DNA from: Forsythia viridissima
Lineage: Eukaryota > Streptophyta > Magnoliopsida > Lamiales > Oleaceae
DNA length: 64,000 nt
Direction: 5' to 3'
NCBI GenBank assembly: GCA_030279155.1
Contig: CM059045.1
Location: 20,948,477-21,012,476 of the forward strand
Under the pieces are notes generated by a model. That model worked only from the letters and a program-made list of their open reading frames with translations, made no database searches and was not told the DNA's origin. Position 1 is the stretch's first letter. Each line of letters opens with the position of its first letter. The position numbers and the translations under genes were made by a program. This document shows, piece by piece, positions 53,692 through 64,000 of the stretch.

Positions 53692-53854
53692 TGTGAAGAA
53701 AAAAGAACAGAGAAGAAAAAAAGAACAACCAACTTTATTAGGCAGACGATATAATGAAAATATAATTATAAGAGAGTTTATATAGTAATGAAAACCTAAT
53801 CTATATTAGGTAAACAATCATAATATATTCTAATATATATTCTATATTTTAACA
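53692..53854 (-). repeat. 5' LTR of the Copia element
   Basis: 163 bp; matches 47527-47674 apart from scattered substitutions and a short insertion near its + strand start. It ends about 320 bp before the TRAPPC2L start codon. Confidence 0.9.
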
Positions 53855-54174
53855 CTTCCATATTATATATTGTGTTATGTCTTATCTACGCATGCTCTTT
53901 AGATAATGCCTTGTGTCCCATTCATTGTACCTCATTAGGACGGACTTGATGAGAAGATTTGGAAAGTACTCATTGTGAAGGCGTACAAGTATAATAAAAA
54001 TTTAATAGACCAATTTGCTTTTTTATAAAGGTTGAGGGCCAACATGCCATTGGGACAATCGTTGAGGGACAAACAGTGCAAATTTCCCCATTTTAAGCCC
54101 AACTACGTTGCAGTCTCAGAACTTAACCACAGTTAACTAATCCGACCTGCTTCGGCGTCTCTGTCTGGGAGAAG

Positions 54175-57088
54175 ATGATCGTCTGCGTCGCAGTCGTAGG
54201 CCACCAGGTGCTCCGCCCTCCATTACTATGTATCAGTAATCACTCTTATAATTTTTAGCAATTGCATTTAGATGTGTAAAAATTAGAATGGTTTTTTTAT
54301 CGAATTTCTCGTGGTGGCAGAACAATCCTTTGTACATATAAAGGTCTTATTGTAACAATTATATTTAGATCCGTATATAAGAATATGAATAATTTTTTAT
54401 TGAATTTCTTGTGGTGGCACAACAATCTATTGTACATACAAAGCTCATTATAATTATTTCGTTTAGAAGAGTACATAACAATTTAAATATTTTTTTGATG
54501 GAATCTCTTGTTGTTGCAGAAGAATCCTTTGTACATATAGAGCTTATTGTAGTAATTTCATTTAGATGTGTGTATAAGAATTTGAATAATATTTGATTGA
54601 ATTTTATTTTGGTGGCAGAATAATCCTTTGTACATACAGAGCTTTACAGAGGCAGATGATGCGCTCAAGCTTCATCACATTGTCCACTGCTCTCTTGACG
54701 TCGTTGATGAAAGAGGTAGCGTTTTAGATCTTTTGATTTTGTGGCTTTTTCTTGGGATTGTGGGTATGAATTTTATTAACAGCAAAAAATGATTGGGAGT
54801 TAATTTAGTACTAAGATGTGTAATTTATACATTTGGTCTGAACTCTAAGACCGTTGATCCAACATCGTGTAATTGAATCTGATTGAGTTCCAAATCACTG
54901 TTATAAAGCTTAATTTGTGATTATAAAAACACTCTACTTAGAAGGTAGTTTTATGGGTGAGTTCTATTCAATGTGTTAGTAACAATTGGTATCAGAGCAA
55001 ACACCTTTATTGCGGATGACTCTCGTTGCAAACGAGGCGACGGGGAGCTACTTCCAGTATAAGACTGTTATCGTTAAATCACATAGCTGGGAATATTGAC
55101 ACCGTAAACATTGGTTCTGAACTGGAGGACTTTAATTGAGTCCCATGTCGCTAAATTAAGACTTGGTTTATGGGTTTATATTTACTTGGAAACCATCCGC
55201 TTGCAAACCGGTTTTATGGGTGAGTTCTACCCAGTGTGCTTTAAACACATTATTCATAACCCAATTTAACAGAGGACTGTATTAGTTGGTAGTCCTTAAG
55301 TACAACTAATGAATGGAAACATGGTTTCCAAACCTAGAGTAGAAAACAAACATCCATCAAATAAGTGAAAGTGATTTAAATGTGTCCAGCTGTGGTGATT
55401 TGGTAGAATATAGGGTATCTAATTGGGATAAATATCTCCAGCTATTTTAAATCTGTGCTCAAACAATGATTGGAATGTGTTAAATGCTCTATTTTATCAA
55501 TGATCGATTTGCAAAATTGCTAAATATATTTTACAGAAATCATGATGTCACCTGGTTTGTTTGTTTTTTTATTTTCTAATTTTACTGTGCGTGTTATTTA
55601 TTCAGTGAACAATCCTAAAAAGTCTGGCCCAACACTCAATGAGACATTTCTTGGTTTGCTCTATCCAACTGAAAACTACAAAGTGTAAGTATACTCATAT
55701 GCTTCATTCCCTATTAAGTTTACTGATGAAAATTGGATAGAGAGAACAGAAGTATAGGATGGAATCTCATACCTTCATTATTGAGGGTGATAATATTTTG
55801 TGGGTGTTAATTTCATCTTATGCCCTCAGATCTCATTGTCTGCTTGTTTTTAGGTATGGTTATTTGACTAACACCAAGGTGAAGTTCATAATGGTAACAA
55901 CAGATCTGGATGTCCGAGATGCAGATGTGAGAAACGTAAGCTTTACAAATCACTGATGAAGTTTCTGTTTTGTCGATTATTAAACTTCGATATAGTCTAT
56001 GATTAATTACCTTTCTTTTCCACATTATCACTTAAGTTTCTAACCCTTATTAACAAGTATAGTGGGTATATTGAGGTTCAAATATAAATTCCACGTAGAG
56101 TCCTGCGAAAATTGCTGGGATTAATTTAAATTTATGGGTGTTGATCCCCTTTTCAATTGGTTTTGTAACAATAATTTACCAAGAAATTTATAAAAATGCA
56201 GATGCATTATCACAGCACTAACTGAAGTGTTTCTCTGTCTTTCAATGAAATCCAGTAGGTCTGAAAATTTTCTTTTGCAGTGCCCTCAATGCAGTTAAGT
56301 CCTTGGCCAATATTGCATTACTTTCAGATTTTTGTAGTGAAATCTTATCCCAAGGACATAAAAGTCACTCAGTTGTGAAGTACATCAAATTTTTCCGAGT
56401 CCCTAAGAGCATCTCCAATGCATTCTATGGATTGTAGTCTACGTGGCAAGCAAGTTGAAAGACTTGCATCCTAATTGGAATTGATGTCTAATAAATAGAG
56501 TAATAGACTGGCAAGCGTAAAATTGGTATCCAATGATTGTATGTACAACCCAATACTACTGTCTAGAATCAAATAAATTTTTAAGCCATTATGTCTAACA
56601 TAGCCTCTTTATGTAGACACAGCTCTAGACAGTGTCTTTTTTTTTTTTTGACACATCAGTTTGACAGATTCCTGTTAGATAGCATTGGAAATTATTCTTT
56701 AGATACTGTCTATTTTGCCTATGTGGCAAATTTTTTAAAGCAATCGGCATTAGCATTGGAGATGCTCTAAACTCAGTTTGTTTTGCAACCTGGAGGATAA
56801 TTTCTCATATTATTTTTCAACTTTAGAGTTACTTGTATAAAATTTCATTTATAGATGCACGTATACATTTTTTACAATAATTTGAGTTGCTATTTTTTAA
56901 CGTAATTTGGCAGCTAACTCTCCTTCTGTTTTTCTTGGTAATTCTAGTTTTTCAGGAGGTTCCATGCTGCTTACGTCGATGCAGTTTCAAATCCATTTCA
57001 TGTTCCGGGCAAGAAAATAACTTCCCGAACTTTTGCTGAAAGAGTCAGCACGATTGTCAAGTCCTTCGGATTGAATTCAGCTGGCTGA
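54175..57088 (+). CDS. TRAPPC2L: TRAPP complex subunit 2-like protein (TRAPPC2L), 143 aa, five exons
   Basis: Exons 54175-54207, 54619-54715, 55606-55684, 55854-55935 and 56948-57088, all GT-AG, give 143 codons and TGA. The product starts M-I-V-C-V-A-V-V-G-H-Q, continues N-N-P-L-Y-I and L-H-H-I-V-H-C-S-L-D-V-V-D-E, and ends with F-H-A-A-Y-V-D-A-V-S-N-P-F. This is the sedlin-like longin fold of TRAPPC2L, a small subunit of the TRAPP tethering complexes that act on Rab GTPases in ER-Golgi and post-Golgi traffic. Length fits the family (about 140). Introns hold transposon relics: a 100-bp tandem repeat in intron 1, a TRIM relic in intron 2 and a MITE in intron 4. Confidence 0.93.
54220..54640 (+). 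repeat. four-copy ~100-bp tandem repeat spanning the intron 1 acceptor of TRAPPC2L
   Basis: Units carry TGGTGGCAG (or a variant) followed by AAYAATCCTTTGTACATA, i.e. the 3' splice site plus the first exon 2 codons. The copies have the splice dinucleotide near 54319-54320 (AG), 54419-54420 (mutated to AC), 54518-54519 (AG) and 54617-54618 (the used AG). The first three copies are intronic. Confidence 0.88.
54800..55260 (+). mobile_element. TRIM retrotransposon relic, copy B, in TRAPPC2L intron 2
   Basis: TGGTATCAGAGC at 54987-54998 is an intact tRNA-iMet primer site. 'TTTTATGGGTGAGTTCTA' occurs just before it (about 54948) and again near 55212, with similar following bases, fitting the ends of two short LTRs. 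Blocks after the primer site (GATGACTCTCGTTG, CTACTTCCAG) match copy A at 22440-22803. No coding sequence. Confidence 0.6.
56407..56767. mobile_element. MITE, PIF/Harbinger-like, in TRAPPC2L intron 4
   Basis: Termini GAGCATCTCCAATGC and GCATTGGAGATGCTC are exact inverted repeats, and TAA flanks both ends (56404-56406 and 56768-56770), as expected for Tourist/Harbinger elements. 361 bp, non-coding. Confidence 0.85.
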
Positions 57089-57708
57089 ATACTGAATGAT
57101 TGTTGCTCATACACTTTTATGTTTGAAGCCTTTCATTTTGTTACCTTCTCTTGCAACACGTGTAACTATTGTTGTAACTGGATTTTAGAGCTAATGTTAC
57201 TCATTTGTTGAATCTCATTGCTTGATTATCTGATTTCACAACATGTGTAGAGTTTGTAGAATTTACCATGTTTCGAATTGAAAAATGAAATTATATTCAT
57301 GGTAAAGATAATTGAATTTCTTTTGCATTGAAAATTTCAGTGTCTTCTTTTTTTCTCCTGGAGTTGGTGTGATCCTAAGAATGGGGTAGTTTATTTGTGT
57401 GGCGTGTTCAACTTGTTCACTGGTTTACTTTTTAGTGCAGTTGGACATGTAGAGGCCTCGCAGATGTGAAAATGGTGAAGATACAAAGTTTTTCAGTTCA
57501 ATTAGTCTAATCTCAACATTCGTGCATCCAACCTCCTTCCAGTAAATTCCTGGGTACGCATGGCGCAATTGATCTGTTTCTCTCTATTTTTTAATTTTTA
57601 ATTTTATTTTTTTGGGGGACATGAGGCAACGGATCTATGCTCTTATCTCATATTAGAATGTTACAAACCTATTGAAATGGAGTACATAGATGCTGGAGGC
57701 TGCCAATG

Positions 57709-57745
57709 CCACCGCCACCGCCACCGCCACCGCCACCGCCACCGC
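57709..57745. repeat. (CCACCG)n microsatellite
   Basis: Six perfect hexanucleotide units, GC-rich in AT-rich surroundings. Confidence 0.95.
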
Positions 57746-58021
57746 TAGAAAATAAATGCCCGAAGATGGGACACGTGAGTTCCTGCTAAACTGTTACACT
57801 GGCTACCCGAAAGGTCAAGCTGCCACACCTAATCAGTACATTGCATAGGCGTCGCGTACAAGTTCCCTTTACCCCACATGAAAACCCGCCAATGCTGAAT
57901 ATGAGAGGAGGCAAGTGCAAAAGAGCAGAAAGCCTAAACCTTCCATAATTGAATTTTAAACACGCGGCTGAGCAGCCTCGCCAAGCCACAACATGCAGAT
58001 CACTCAAATGACAAACCAAGC

Positions 58022-58097
58022 GAAGAATAATTCAATTGAAACTTTGCAAGCTCAGAAAGGAAGAATAATTCAATTGAAACTTTGCAAGCTCAGAAAG
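58022..58097. repeat. perfect 38-bp tandem duplication
   Basis: The unit starting GAAGAATAATTCAATTGAAA occurs at 58022-58059 and 58060-58097 without differences, so it is very recent (or a sequence artefact). Confidence 0.95.
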
Positions 58098-58313
58098 GAG
58101 ACTTTTTAGAGGTAAACAAATCAAGAGGACATTATTCTACAATCAATACAAAAGGGATAAACAATTACTTGGACTTAAGTGAGAAACCTCGTGTAACAAT
58201 GGAAAAAAAAAAAAAGGCAGTCTAGCCCTTAAGTCAGAAAATTTAAACATCATTGCAAGGAAATCCGATAGTATGGTTGAAAGACCACTAGCACAATCAA
58301 ATGCCACTAATAA

Positions 58314-61300
58314 TCAGAATTCGTCATCGTCATCCTCAGCTATATGCTTAGCAAGCTCTTGCTCTTGTTGTTGTCTCTCTCTTCTCTTCTCCGCACTTTC
58401 CTTTTCTTTGTGGGAGTTAGGTGGAAATCGAAGGGCACGCACTGCCTCGTTATGCATATTCAGGCAGAAAGCAATCCTAGAGTTGAAAGCAACTTGTGGC
58501 TCATTTGTAGAATAGATATCCCCAGTCTCCTTTGACACCATCCATCCATTAGCATGAAATAGTGTGGCATCAATTGCACCATCTCGAATTGATTTGGCAA
58601 CAATACTCTCGGCATCAGCTACAGGGTTAGGAGAATCCAATCTCAGCTTTTTCGACACATCAGCTAGTGAGATCTGGGAGTACGAGATACTAATGTTGCG
58701 GAGCCCAGTCCTAATGACATTATGACGCAGCCTAACAATTAAATTGTCAGTCCGGTCTGAGCTGAGTGTACTGGAGAACTTGTCGGCAACTGTTTTGAAC
58801 AGCTCCAGGTCTCCAATTCGAACAGCCTGGAAACCCACACACAAGAACAAATCAATTGGATAAGCTTAGAATATAACAACTTTCTTTCTTTTAGAAAATA
58901 TTATCCAGTAGAAAAGCCAATATACAAGATCTTTTCTCCCATAGAGGAAAAGTTTGAACAAAGGAAAAAATGAGAAGCCCAAGGTTTGCATCAAACACAA
59001 GACAAGAAAAGTGAGATCATTAAATCTAGGATTCCTGAGATGGTAAGGAAAATTCTTCAGGTTTAATTGTCTATACTTACATTTGTAAGTTCAAAGTATG
59101 GCCTCAAAGCTTTTTCCATTCCTTTCTGCATAAAAATAGTTCTTTCAGGAATCTCTCCAAGCAATAATCTGACAATTACAGCCCACTTGTTGCATTGAAC
59201 TCTGAACCCAAGAGCAGCATCAGGTGCTTTTCTGGCGGCTTGGAGGAGGGACTCTTTAGCATCAGTATATTCCAACTGAATTGTCCTAATTTTTCCAAGG
59301 TAAAAGAGGTATCGGCAAAACTGGAAAGGATACAAGCCGTGGTGAGAACAATCCAACAGCGGTAAAAAATAGAACGTCTTGGTATGCAAATTCTTAGTCT
59401 AACCTCACCAGAGCAACAAGTATGATGAGAACCAAAATAATGAATAAAATTATGATACAGGCATGAACAATAAAACACAAAAGAACATTTTTGTGATAGT
59501 ATAAAAAGTGAGGGAAGCAGTATAGAAAAAATTAATTCTATTTACTCAGTCAATGATTGGAAATCTAAACAACTTTATGGAATGGGAGTACAACTGTTAT
59601 TCATGTAAATAGTTTTGCAACTGCCACCAACAATATCCTTGTGATATTTCAGGTAGATTAAAATTGCATATATTATGTGTATGGGAAACATTTTACAAAG
59701 TTGGCATCAGCTGTAGATGTACTAAATGTTAACTTGAAACTGATGCTTGATCCTGCCACTTTTTCTATATAACTGACTAAGGTATATAAGAGTAATGATT
59801 CTTAGATAGAAGAAAACAATTTTTCTTTTTGTACATAAACACAATATTTAAAATTTGTCACCTGTCTTCTCTTTGTTTTACATTACAAACTCCATCTGAT
59901 GTTCAGGTCTAACTGACGATTCTATTAGAAGGCCAAACCAAATGAACTTGGATAAAAAAATGATCTTTCTAAAGAAAAAAAATATTGAAAAAAAAAAACG
60001 AGAAACTAAAAAAATAGGAAATTGATATTGTGGAATCAATGCGCACATTCTCCCCAACCCCCACGACCACCTCTCCCAAACAAAAATAGAAGAAAGAAAA
60101 AAGAACGAATGAATGTGAATAAAATAACAAAGTATTGTATTGATTTGAGAATTACCTGCTGATTTGAGTGAGCTTCAAACCGCGGAGCCTTCGATCTCAG
60201 CTTCTCAGCTTGATCGTATAAGTTGTAATGCAGGTAATTCCTCAGTAACAGATTGAGAAGTGTTTCCTGCAGTATACCAATATCAAGCATGAGAGCATGT
60301 CCACCATAAATACAAACTAATTGCATGTGTGATCAGCGACAAACCTGTCCCAACTCGTCATGGCGCAGTGTTGCTGTCCGGTGTAATGCCAGCAGATTAC
60401 TGTTAATAAATGAGAGTCTCTATTAGATATAAAGACCATAAAAGAGAAAACCAATAGTATATTGCTAAAATTGGGGAAAACAGCATTCAACTCCATTTGT
60501 CCGTCAGCTCATGTTTTTTAAGAACATTTTGTAACCGTGCATCATCCTCGGGCTTAGTTGTCATAGAAAGAACCAATAGGAATACAAGTATAACATACCC
60601 TCGAATTTCAGCAAGATCACCAGTAAGTTCATAGCTCAGAGAGTAGTAAAAGTAGAGCCTGGATGATAGAACATCAACAGTTCGCCTATTCAAGTTCTTT
60701 AGACGTGCAATGCTTGCAGAAGAACAAGCCTTAGCCTGATGAAAACAAAGAAAACACAAAGATAATTTTGTAGACATTACAAACATCATTAGAAAGTCCA
60801 CGCGAGAAATCATATAGCCGTACCTCACTGTATCTCTTCTGATCAATCAGAAATATTAGAACAAGCAAACAGCAATAGATTTCAAGTTCTGGTAAAGAGT
60901 GCTTTGCAGGAGCCTGAGTTGCAGATGTTGTGGTATCAAGTTCCATATCCTGCTCATCCTCCTACAAGCAACATTAAATCTGTAAAACAGGCCAACCATA
61001 TCTCCTTTCCATATCGTCTTCACACGTCAACTTCTGTTCCATGTTACTATCTCGTGATAAAAACAGGATTTTTGCCATGAACTGCAACCTGAAGTAATTT
61101 TCCTAGAGCCACTTACCCTACTACTTTTCCAGCACTACATTAATGATATAATCCACGTGATGATCATTAAAAAGTGGATACGTCATAAAAGAAGTCAATT
61201 CATAAGTAAAACAGAACTAAACGGTTCTCAAGAAAAATGTGTCCTTTCATGACCGATGTTTATGTTATGAGTGTATACGACAACAAACTATATTACATGC

Positions 61301-61997
61301 TGGTATATCATTTCCAGTAAAAGCCTAAATGGTAGCGAAATTTGCACCTTCAAAAAATAGGACAGTAACACATTATACAGATTTATAGACGTGGTTGAAC
61401 GTGCAATATATAATGACCATAATTTCCTCTACTATATATATGATGCAGAACTTCTTGTATAACAAAGTGATAGAAGAGATCATACTGTGAATTCTTACAC
61501 AAGTAATCACTTAATGAGCACAGATTAAGTTACCAATTACCACCAATCGATTCACAGACTACATGTCCACTGGTAATACACCAATCCTCTAGAAAACACA
61601 GCCTTCTTACCTTGGGAAGGTACGAATACAAGCAAGAGTGCAACTCGGATCCAGGCACGAGAACATAATTAAGAAATGCAGAAAGCACAGATGCCTTTAG
61701 ATTTCTCCTCAACTGAATCGTCCACCGAATTGCCCTCACAATCCTACGCACCTCACGCGCATATGCTCCCACCTCAATCAATGCCGCTATCTCCTTCAAA
61801 TCTAAAAAAACTCCCATAAATCAACATAGCATACTAAAAAAAAAATTGAAATTTAACAAAAACCCCCAAGAAAACCCATATACATATTTAAATATGTATA
61901 TATGTGTATAATTACTCTGAAAGGTAGAGGGAGCAGTGGAGGAGTGTGAATTAGAGATGGTAGGTTGTTGCTCTTTCATCTCAACATCTTGAGTCAT
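58314..61997 (-). CDS. RPN3: 26S proteasome regulatory subunit RPN3 (PSMD3), 488 aa, eight coding exons
   Basis: Coding exons, minus strand: 61997-61916, 61801-61611, 60961-60824, 60735-60599, 60399-60345, 60266-60156, 59320-59081 and 58826-58314. All are GT-AG with phases joining to 488 codons plus TGA. The N-terminus M-T-Q-D-V-E-M-K is short and acidic. Middle helices include E-V-R-R-I-V-R-A-I-R and F-C-R-Y-L-F-Y-L-G-K. The PCI domain lies at about 300-430 (N-L-I-V-R-L-R-H-N-V-I-R-T-G, I-S-L-A-D-V-S-K-K-L). The tail is charged and ends D-D-D-D-E-F. RPN3 is a scaffold subunit of the 19S lid. Length and exon joins leave no doubt on family. Confidence 0.96.
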
Positions 61998-62009
61998 ATT
62001 TGCGAAAAT

Positions 62010-62164
62010 CTGAGAAATAAACGCAAAAATAACTGAAATATAAAAAATTGATAAAAAAACCGGGAAGTCCATTTTCTTCAAAAATATGATAGGCAAACAC
62101 TATACAGGAGCAAAAGAGTAAGGTACTAAGGTGTAAATATAATTATGAATATATGAAATTTTAC
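62010..62164 (-). other. 5' UTR intron of RPN3
   Basis: Donor CCAG/GTAA at 62164-62163 and acceptor CTCAG before 62009 on the minus strand bound a 155-bp intron that ends 12 bp upstream of the ATG. Predicted from signals only. Confidence 0.6.
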
Positions 62165-62222
62165 CTGGAATTGATAGGAAAAGGCGATTGAGATAAGATT
62201 GGATCTGGAAAAATGAGAAAGC

Positions 62223-62230
62223 TAGGGTTT
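62223..62230 (-). promoter_or_regulatory. telo-box near the RPN3 transcription start
   Basis: AAACCCTA on the minus strand in the presumed leader; another AAACCCTA reads on the + strand near 62362. This element is frequent in promoters and leaders of plant housekeeping genes. Confidence 0.4.
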
Positions 62231-62419
62231 CGATTACTTTCTTTGGCTGCAAGTCAGATTAGGATTATAAAAATATTGAATTTGTTTAAAACATAAATAA
62301 AACAGAATTTCGTAAAAGGGAAGATGATTGAACCTTAGATTCGATGATTGTGAGACTAGAAAAACCCTAAAATTGTAGGCTCTTCGATTTGCTTTTGGAA
62401 TTTTTGGAGTCCTTTTCTC

Positions 62420-63280
62420 CAACTAAGCACAAAAAAAGAGAGAATAATATAAATATTTTTTCGACTGATCCAGTTCTTCGGGATGAAATGAACAAAGACG
62501 GAGTGGGTATGTTCGTCATTTCGTCCCCTTCCTTTGATTTATGGTAAATGGTGGACCGTCCCGTCCTACGGGAGATCTTCGGGGGCGTAAGATGGAATAG
62601 AATCAAGTACATTGTTTATCCGTAAATTTTGACTGTAGAAAAAAAGAAAAATAGAAGTTGGTAGAGTAAATAATGAAGAAGAATAAAATTGAGAAATAAA
62701 GTTTGGACAACAATAGTAAAAAAAATGAGAATTGAAAAATAGAAATTTGAAGAGATTGAGAGACTTTTTTGAAAGAGTTAATACAAATGTATATCACTTT
62801 TTTTTGGTAAGTGGGTAAAAAACTTCGGTCGTGATTATAATATTTTTATTTTTTGTCACGTTCATTTAATTTTTTAATACATCTAAATTTTAAAAAATAT
62901 AAACAAAATAAAAATAAGCATAAGGCCGAATTTGGAACAGGAATTTCTTGTTAGGACAAGGCAGAATGGGGACAGAATATTTTGTCATTCCGACAATTTG
63001 CTTATCTATTTTTTTGGTTGCAATATTCTTTGAAATTTTAATTTACTGTTAACTATTTTGTATAAACATTAAAACGAAAGATAGAGATCAATGGTATTTA
63101 ATTTAGAGTTTTATGATTTTTTTTTTTTTACTTTTATAGATTTTAAGAAATTTTTGTAAATATTTTATGGACTTTTATTATAAAATATGGAAAACAATAT
63201 TGAAGACCATATTTAGATATTTTTTACATAGTCTACATGCCTTTAAAACTCTATATATATGTGGGTCCATTATTAAAATA
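62420..63280. other. AT-rich upstream DNA, nothing recognised
   Basis: Contains the distal RPN3 promoter. No ORF or transposon end was recognised. Confidence 0.5.
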
Positions 63281-63284
63281 AAGG

Positions 63285-63730
63285 AATAATTGCATATTTG
63301 GTCCATAATCTTTCAAAAACATTGGAGATATATGTTTATAACCTTAAAAAATAGCACCAGACATACCCAATATTTGAAAAACTTGGCATTGTAGATTCTT
63401 TATGAGGAAATTGCCCTCTCTGTTAAATAAACAAAAAATAAAAAAACACGAAAAAAAATAATTGAAAAAAGTAACAAAGTGACCCTTCTTTTATCAAATT
63501 TATTTTGTCCAGGACTTTTGTTTCTTGATGTTATTACTCTCAAATTTTGATAAATTGGTGCCCATGATCCTCAATTGTGGTTTCTATCCAAAGCTTCAGT
63601 TAAGTGGAAATAGAATGACAAATTTGCCTTTGAACTTGGAACAAGAGAAAAAATAGATACAAAAAGAAGAAGAATTTGCGAGCTCACCTCAGCCCCACCA
63701 CCCACCACCGCAGCAACATCTGAATCATTA
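63285..63730. repeat. diverged single copy of the 14318-type repeat
   Basis: The block order GCATATTTGGTCC, a 'TAAAAAATAGCACC' block, a 'TGAGGAAATTGCCCTCTCTG' block, TTAAATAAACAAAAAA, and then a CCACC-rich stretch near 63695 parallels the 0.41-kb units near 15 kb. Confidence 0.55.
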
Positions 63731-63856
63731 ACCACTTTGTTTAAATCAACATCACGTACATTGCCGTAAAAGCATGAGAGTTTGTGAAGCGGATTCATGG
63801 GTTTGTGCAGTATGTGGATTAATGGGTTTATGAAATGGATTCAGCGTTTTGTGTAA

Positions 63857-64000
63857 TCTATATCTATATCTATACTAATTCTAAAAGTTCTTTAAAGGGA
63901 GAAACATTTTTGGACGATATTGCTCTTCAAATAACTTGTAATTTCTAAAATCATCTTTCAATTAATATAATTTATTTTGACTTTAATTTAAACTGTTTAA
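63857..64000 (+). mobile_element. Helitron-like 5' terminus running off the window
   Basis: TCTATACTAATTCTAAAAG, preceded by two TCTATA units (candidate starts 63857, 63863 and 63869), resembles the TC-TATACTA 5' ends of plant Helitrons. The 3' end lies beyond the window. Confidence 0.4.

Larger units (their letters stand above)
47527..53854 (-). mobile_element. Ty1/Copia LTR retrotransposon, disrupted, with nested transposon
   Basis: Minus-strand element between short LTRs (47527-47674 and 53692-53854). Flanks CTTCA and CTTCC differ at one base of a likely 5-bp duplication. The primer site for tRNA-iMet directly follows the 5' LTR. Domain order gag, protease, integrase, RT, RNase H is Copia-type. 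Many stops and frameshifts and about 15 bp of LTR length difference show it is older than the nearby Gypsy element. A 1.42-kb DNA transposon splits gag at 51333-52752. Confidence 0.93.
57089..58313. other. convergent intergenic region between TRAPPC2L and RPN3
   Basis: Both genes end here tail to tail. It should contain both 3' UTRs. It also holds a (CCACCG)n microsatellite and a 38-bp tandem duplication, listed separately. No further gene seen. Confidence 0.6.

Noticed and set aside
63571..63798. 75-aa minus-strand ORF near the right edge
   Set aside because: Overlaps a repeat copy with a GGTGG-rich stretch; no recognisable domain.

Overview
The window is nuclear DNA of a flowering plant, most likely a eudicot; I cannot name the species. 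Evidence: GT-AG spliced genes for universal plant proteins, long AT-rich intergenic DNA full of (TA)n tracts, and a dense mix of plant transposons (Ty3/Gypsy, Ty1/Copia, TRIM, MULE, hAT, Stowaway, PIF/Harbinger-like and Helitron-like ends). No tRNA, rRNA or CRISPR array was seen.

Layout. 1-4087 is AT-rich repeat DNA built from short perfect palindromes and internal duplications, closed by a Helitron-like 3' end at 4087. 4088-12787 is the most striking part: an endogenous pararetrovirus (Caulimoviridae) between two (TA)n tracts, with long uninterrupted ORFs for a movement-coat polyprotein, a protease-reverse transcriptase-RNase H and a transactivator-like protein, plus small ORFs and an intergenic promoter, in circularly permuted order. 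12788-21150 is a transposon graveyard: tandem 0.41-kb repeats with an inverted partner, a decayed hAT element, and a MULE relic among TGTTACA/TGTAACA repeats.

Host genes. 21245-21703 (+) is a one-exon FAM210/DUF1279 membrane protein. 25900-32074 (-) is a seven-coding-exon gene for a giant E2 enzyme of the UBC23/UBE2O type (1151 aa), with a 5' UTR intron reaching about 34050. 54175-57088 (+) is a five-exon TRAPPC2L gene (143 aa). 58314-61997 (-) is an eight-exon RPN3/PSMD3 26S proteasome subunit gene (488 aa). UBC23 and RPN3 both act in the ubiquitin-proteasome pathway and TRAPPC2L in vesicle tethering. They are ordinary neighbours, not an operon.

Between UBC23 and TRAPPC2L lie a 2.2-kb long-TIR element (36189-38388), a young but disrupted Tat-type Gypsy element (38597-47006; 682-bp LTRs, perfect 5-bp TSD, a roughly 34-bp tandem array in its 3' region), and an older Copia element (47527-53854). 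The Copia gag is split by a Pack-MULE-like transposon (51333-52752; perfect 9-bp TSD) carrying a frameshifted fragment of a host Ninja/AFP-family gene. The TRAPPC2L introns hold a TRIM relic, a TAA-flanked MITE, and a four-copy tandem repeat that multiplies the intron 1 acceptor site. The right edge enters another Helitron-like 5' end. All boundaries were read by eye.
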